Shown here piece after piece: positions 30,804 to 34,262 of a DNA stretch of 34,262 nucleotides. This DNA comes from Clostridia bacterium (lineage in GTDB: Bacteria; Bacillota; Clostridia; Oscillospirales; Acutalibacteraceae). A program made the position numbers and the translations under genes. Position 1 is the first letter of the stretch. Each line of letters begins with the position of its first letter. The stretch is taken from the NCBI GenBank assembly GCA_017480115.1, contig JAFVBH010000040.1, positions 1-34,262 of the forward strand. The letters are read 5' to 3'. Below the pieces are notes generated by a model that was not told the DNA's origin, did not search any database, and saw only the letters and a program-made list of their open reading frames with translations.

Positions 30804-31519
30804 TCCCCCCTGTCTTCCGCATCCTTCGGTGTCCGAAAAGCCGAAGAACCGCTCAGATTCCGCAGCAGAATTTTCCGTTCCCCTTTATACTCAGCCCCAA
30901 TAAAACCGAGTCGAAGAAGGAAACACCGGAAAGCGTATTTTTCATTTTCGGCGTCCTTTTCTTTTGCCGTTGACCGTTTCAGGTTTCCTGCCATAGCCGT
31001 GAGTGCGGAAATGAAATGCCGATAAGCCGCAAAATCATCTGCGTCAACGGTCTGGGTGAACCAGGGGAATACGATTTCGGATTCGGTAAATTCAACGGGA
31101 AGGTCCGCCACGCCGAGCGCCTTTTTGATCAGTTCGCTTTTTGCTGAAATAATGTGGAGGAGATTCTCCTTTGCAGTTTCCGTAAAACCATCGGCGGGAA
31201 GTCGGACGGTAGTTTGAGTGGAGTCAAGTTCCGCCTGTTCTTCCTCCGCCGGGGCGGCATCATCAGGCTCATCATAAATAATGGCTGCGACGAAGCCCTT
31301 ATAAGTCAGAAATTCCAGAAGATTTTCAACAACGATTTCCTCCTCCTCGATTGTCGGGATCGTAACATACCCATCTTTATCGACCGTCACCGCACCGATT
31401 GTGTATGCGAAGGTGGGCGCGCCGCAGTAAACGGGATCTTCCCCCATCCACTCGGCAATCGCATTGACCAGCTTTTTGCGATCCTGTTTGGAAATGTTGA
31501 AATCAATGGTTTTTGTCAT
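30800..31519 (-). CDS. phage 'virulence-related' protein
   Basis: 239 residues from the ATG at 31519 (AAAGGAGG upstream). The N-terminal 50 residues (DRKKLVNAIAEWMGEDPVYCG) and overall shape match proteins annotated as virulence-related in Clostridia phages; despite the name no pathogenic role is shown. An acidic linker (about 90-115) joins it to a helical C-terminal domain. The last 45 residues (YAFRCFLLRLGFIGAEYK, SGSSAF) mirror the end of the amidoligase. Promoter copy 10 upstream is decayed. Confidence 0.7.
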   Translation of the reverse strand: MTKTIDFNISKQDRKKLVNAIAEWMGEDPVYCGAPTFAYTIGAVTVDKDGYVTIPTIEEEEIVVENLLEFLTYKGFVAAIIYDEPDDAAPAEEEQAELDSTQTTVRLPADGFTETAKENLLHIISAKSELIKKALGVADLPVEFTESEIVFPWFTQTVDADDFAAYRHFISALTAMAGNLKRSTAKEKDAENEKYAFRCFLLRLGFIGAEYKGERKILLRNLSGSSAFRTPKDAEDRGE

Positions 31520-31552
31520 TTCAGAATGACCTCCTTTGTTTTTGGTAGTCAC

Positions 31553-31637
31553 ATATTCGCTCTAAAAGCCAAAAATAGCAAGTCAATTCTTCCACGACAA
31601 ATGTAGAATTACGCGTCCGTATTTTGTGTACAGTACA
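31553..31637 (-). promoter_or_regulatory. dispersed promoter element, copy 10 (decayed)
   Basis: The -10 position reads GAATAT (31553-31558), the -35 position TTGCTA (31576-31581) and one arm (TGTG at 31625-31628) is at the expected distance. The CACA arm is lost. The upstream arm lies within the end of the methyltransferase gene. Confidence 0.45.
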
Positions 31638-33846
31638 CGATACCGGAAAGCACAAAAAAGACGCACGGAAGCGCAACACCATTTCCCCACATTTTATATT
31701 CCGCAGCATCCGAATGAGGCGAAGTGAGCCACTTTGCGATCTGCTTCAGAGCGCGGGGCTTTGTGTCCGGCGAGGTGATCTTTCTGAAGGTTTCAAATAC
31801 ACCGTACCATTCACGGATTTCATCAACAGAAGGGGCTGCCGTTTCCAAACCTTCGCACCACCAATCGGGGAACCCCTGCAAACGTGCGCATTCGGTCGGC
31901 GTCAGACGTCGTACCGTGTACGCATTTTCCACGACGCCGTTTTGAACCCCCGGATTTGTTCCGTTTACAAGCGTAACCGATTTGTCCGATAACGGCGTCA
32001 TGCTTTCAGCTTTCATCTGCGGGTAAAAACCGACCGCAACGGCCCCCGGTCCTTTTGCAACAATCGTCGGTTGTAACTCCTCTTCGATTGTCGGCTGATA
32101 TTTTGCGTTCTGTCCCTGGTTGAACGCGTCCCGTCCGATTCCGTAACTCGGCTCGGATACAACGGTCGCGTCCTTGTAATCCCTCGAAAGCAAGGTGGGG
32201 GCTTTGTCCTCACTCACTTGTGCGTATGTGCCGGTTGTCATCGCGTAGATTGGTTTTTCCTCATATGCGACGCCGTGAACCTCGGTTGCGTTCAAAGTAT
32301 AACCGATGTCGCCCTCCGCATATCCGGAACCCTTGTGGGACGGTCTTGTGCCATTTCCCTCAAGAGCAACAGTTTCCACAATGGCGATCCCGCCCTGATT
32401 ACAGGTCGGATTGCCACCGCTGCGGTCAATCGTTCTTGCGGTTTCCGCTTTATAAATTCCGGCGTGGGGATTGTCGGATTTCATTGCGTTGCTGTCTTTT
32501 GAGCTGATGCCGTAAGCGTTGACGGCAAGCTCGTTACAGCGGGACTCGCCGACATCAAATGTATTCAGCGTGTTTGCCGTTTCCGACGCTTTCCATTCCT
32601 GCCCTTCCTCCGGGGAATGCGGGCGGGTGCCTTTCACAAACGGCTGAACAACACAGTTGAAATGGTCCTTGTCGGGCATTCGCTGATTACCGCCTGCATT
32701 GTGCGCAGTGAGCGTCGGGGCGATCTGTCCGCCGTCCCAATTGCAGGGCGAAAACAGCGTTTGATCGTTATTACAGGAAAGCGTAGCGGATTTGTCCGTC
32801 TGGATAAGCGGACCCTTGCCGCCTCCTTCACAGCCGGAACGAATCTTCATAAGAAGCGGGACATTCATCCCGCCCGTCCCCATCCGGGAAGTGAGCGTCT
32901 GCACGGTATCGTTTTCTTCGATTTTGATTCTGCCATCGGTTGGGTGATTCTCCAAAGCGATGGCTGCCGGAACAACACCGGCGCGTAATGTCGGGGATCG
33001 CTCGTCTTCATAACCGATGCTTCTGCTTTTGGCCGAATGTTCCGTACAGAAACCGGCAGATTCCATAACATCGGACGTTGCCGGGGCTTCTTCGGTCAGT
33101 TTTCCGTTGTATCCGTCATAACCGCCGCCTGACGTTCCAGCGCAAGACGCAGCACATCCGGCAGCTCTTTGCCACGGGCGGATGCCCGACGTAGAATACC
33201 CTGACAGGCCTTCTGACTTAAATAGTATTTCCGGGGCACGCCCACCTGCAAAATCTGCGACAAGGTAGATTCGACGACGTCGTTGGGGGACTCCCCAATA
33301 TTGTGCGTCAAGAGTTCGGTAAGCAAGGCTCCATCCGTTTCCCACGCAGCAATCTGCGTAGGGCCATTTTCCTTTTTCAGGCGCAGGCAGCGCGGGGGCG
33401 TCCGGCTCGACGATCCCGATGATCGCTTCGAGGACCGCTTTGAAGTCTTCGCCTCGATTTGAGGAGAATGCGCCGGGGACGTTTTCCCAAACAATGAATC
33501 TTGGATATACTCCATTTGTGGCTTTCCTCATTTCTTTGATAATGCGGACGGCTTGATAAAAAAGAACGGATTGCTGTCCGTCCAACCCGGCGCGTTTTCC
33601 CGCAACCGACATATCGGTACATGGAGAACCGAAGGTAATAATGTCAACCGGCTCAATCTTTCCGCCGTCCATTCTGGAAATATCGCCGTAGTGTTTCATG
33701 AAAGGCAGACGCCTGGAGGTTACTCGAATGGGAAAAGGTTCAATCTCCGATGCCCAGACGGGAGTGACTCCGGCAAGCAATCCGCCCAAAGGAAATCCAC
33801 CGGAACCGTCAAACAGGCTGCCGAGGGTGAGTGTTTTCGTATTCAT
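31609..33846 (-). CDS. DNA cytosine-5 methyltransferase
   Basis: 745 residues from the ATG at 33846 (GGAG upstream). Transfers a methyl group from SAM to C5 of cytosine. Motif I-like LGSLFDGSGGFPLGG (8-22), catalytic Cys76 in FGSPCTDMSVAG, ENV at 121-123, motif VIII QRRRR at 188-192, and near the C-terminus RRLTPTECARLQGFPD and KMWGNGVALPC, the closing motifs. About 210-650 is a long variable stretch, longer than the usual target-recognition region, with many repeated short motifs (TLxA, IDRSGGNP). Phages use such enzymes to evade host restriction. No cognate nuclease is nearby. Starts 24 nt after the PAPS-reductase-like gene. Confidence 0.92.
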   Translation of the reverse strand: MNTKTLTLGSLFDGSGGFPLGGLLAGVTPVWASEIEPFPIRVTSRRLPFMKHYGDISRMDGGKIEPVDIITFGSPCTDMSVAGKRAGLDGQQSVLFYQAVRIIKEMRKATNGVYPRFIVWENVPGAFSSNRGEDFKAVLEAIIGIVEPDAPALPAPEKGKWPYADCCVGNGWSLAYRTLDAQYWGVPQRRRRIYLVADFAGGRAPEILFKSEGLSGYSTSGIRPWQRAAGCAASCAGTSGGGYDGYNGKLTEEAPATSDVMESAGFCTEHSAKSRSIGYEDERSPTLRAGVVPAAIALENHPTDGRIKIEENDTVQTLTSRMGTGGMNVPLLMKIRSGCEGGGKGPLIQTDKSATLSCNNDQTLFSPCNWDGGQIAPTLTAHNAGGNQRMPDKDHFNCVVQPFVKGTRPHSPEEGQEWKASETANTLNTFDVGESRCNELAVNAYGISSKDSNAMKSDNPHAGIYKAETARTIDRSGGNPTCNQGGIAIVETVALEGNGTRPSHKGSGYAEGDIGYTLNATEVHGVAYEEKPIYAMTTGTYAQVSEDKAPTLLSRDYKDATVVSEPSYGIGRDAFNQGQNAKYQPTIEEELQPTIVAKGPGAVAVGFYPQMKAESMTPLSDKSVTLVNGTNPGVQNGVVENAYTVRRLTPTECARLQGFPDWWCEGLETAAPSVDEIREWYGVFETFRKITSPDTKPRALKQIAKWLTSPHSDAAEYKMWGNGVALPCVFFVLSGIVYCTQNTDA
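33096..33515 (-). CDS. nested same-strand open frame within the methyltransferase gene
   Basis: 139 residues in another frame of the same strand, ATG at 33515 with GAGGAAA about 9 nt upstream. The C-terminal third (STLSQILQVGVPRKYYLSQK, ACQGILRRASARGKELPDVL) looks like a real helical domain, and near-identical proteins overlapping phage C5 methyltransferases are familiar to me from Clostridia phages. It lies over the motif VIII region and the start of the variable stretch. It could be a true dual-coding gene or only a side effect of methyltransferase conservation. Confidence 0.4.
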   Translation of the reverse strand: MEYIQDSLFGKTSPAHSPQIEAKTSKRSSKRSSGSSSRTPPRCLRLKKENGPTQIAAWETDGALLTELLTHNIGESPNDVVESTLSQILQVGVPRKYYLSQKACQGILRRASARGKELPDVLRLALERQAAVMTDTTEN

Positions 33847-33869
33847 ATATATATTACTCCTGCTCTGAA

Positions 33870-34262
33870 TTACTCGCTGAGCCACCACACAAATACATCC
33901 TCGCCGGATTGCCACCTTGTTGTTGGCTTGTTATCTGCGAGGCGTTTTTCGATCATTCGATCAAAGGCATGGATGTATGCGGTCTTATATGACGGATATC
34001 GCTCAAATGCCAGTGCCCGTAATGAGCGGGATGCCATCGGACATCCGATACAGCCGATTCGTTTAAAGCCACAGTCATATAACGGATTGCTTTGACAACC
34101 GTAGTGCCGGAGGAAATCCCAGACATCATCGTCCGTCCAATCGACAATGGGGTTTACCATTGTTTTTCGGGTTCGGTAGCAATGCTCGACCATGCGGCGG
34201 TTGACATCGTTATCATCATTAAGGATGATGCCGCCCTGTCGCGTCGTGCGATATTCCGCACC
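33870..34262 (-). CDS. phosphoadenosine phosphosulfate reductase-like protein (5' partial)
   Basis: The frame is open to the right edge, 23 codons beyond the first ATG in view (34193), so the start lies outside the window. The 130 visible residues are the C-terminal part of a PAPS-reductase/DndC-like protein: TMVNPIVDWTDDDVWDFLRH, then CGFKRIGCIGCPMASRS, the C-terminal Cys cluster of this group, and a final SGEDVFVWWLSE. The PP-loop that binds ATP would be in the missing part. In phages such proteins are thought to activate or transfer sulfur; the target here is unknown. It precedes the DNA methyltransferase. Confidence 0.85.
   Translation of the reverse strand, partial: GAEYRTTRQGGIILNDDNDVNRRMVEHCYRTRKTMVNPIVDWTDDDVWDFLRHYGCQSNPLYDCGFKRIGCIGCPMASRSLRALAFERYPSYKTAYIHAFDRMIEKRLADNKPTTRWQSGEDVFVWWLSE

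Noticed and set aside
20108..31637. CRISPR array or transposon-derived (MITE-like) repeats
   Set aside because: Copies are irregularly spaced, always in promoter position, lack target-site duplications or terminal inverted repeats, and have no unique spacers.
1..34262. tRNA or rRNA genes
   Set aside because: I saw no cloverleaf-forming stretch with a CCA-proximal stem or rRNA-like sequence on reading; a covariance-model scan would be needed to exclude them fully.

Overview
The window looks like Gram-positive Firmicutes/Clostridia DNA of gut type. The grounds are strong AGGAGG-type ribosome binding sites, a Tn1549-like conjugative-element gene at the left edge, and an HK97-type siphophage (prophage) filling the rest. 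Nothing in the sequence fixes genus or species. All family names come from reading the proteins, not from a database search.

Layout. Bases 1-2725 are GC-rich conjugative-element DNA: an ArdC-like/zincin/YodL/DUF4316 protein whose 5' end lies outside the window, then the first 16 codons of a transposon-transfer-assisting protein that break off. Between about 2726 and 2775 the sequence changes to AT-richer DNA. This starts with a small secreted protein and a divergently transcribed regulator that share one promoter region carrying three copies of a CGGATTYCG motif. From 4272 to the right edge nearly everything is a prophage read on the minus strand. Going right to left (direction of transcription): PAPS-reductase-like protein, C5 DNA methyltransferase, virulence-related protein, DUF4314 and DUF6809-like proteins, amidoligase (broken by one stop codon), gamma-glutamylcyclotransferase, zinc ribbon, MazF-like toxin, a run of very small genes, four Ig-like/InlB-like surface proteins, large terminase, an inserted small gene, portal, ClpP-like protease, capsid, four connector/neck genes, tail tube, tail chaperone with a -1 frameshift, a plus-strand Phd-like gene, tape measure, Dit, Gp37-like tail protein, repetitive tail fibre, holin and amidase. 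No integrase, repressor, replication gene or recognisable small terminase is present; they may lie beyond the right edge.

Most striking feature. Ten copies of one ~85-bp intergenic element occur between 20.1 and 31.6 kb, nine of them just upstream of a minus-strand gene. Each good copy has the same fixed geometry: CACA-N18-TGTG inverted repeat, 21 bp, a -35-like TGGATA, 17 bp, a -10-like TAATAT, then about 29-33 nt to the start codon. I read this as a dispersed promoter/operator family that places many small accessory genes under one regulator. One copy drives a gene inserted between terminase and portal, one copy has lost its gene, and two copies are decaying.

Other points of note: a -1 frameshift signal whose stem-loop also looks like a terminator for an antisense gene, a nested open frame inside the methyltransferase, a nonsense mutation in the amidoligase, a near-perfect 153-bp duplication in the tail fibre, and intrinsic terminators that interrupt the structural gene run.
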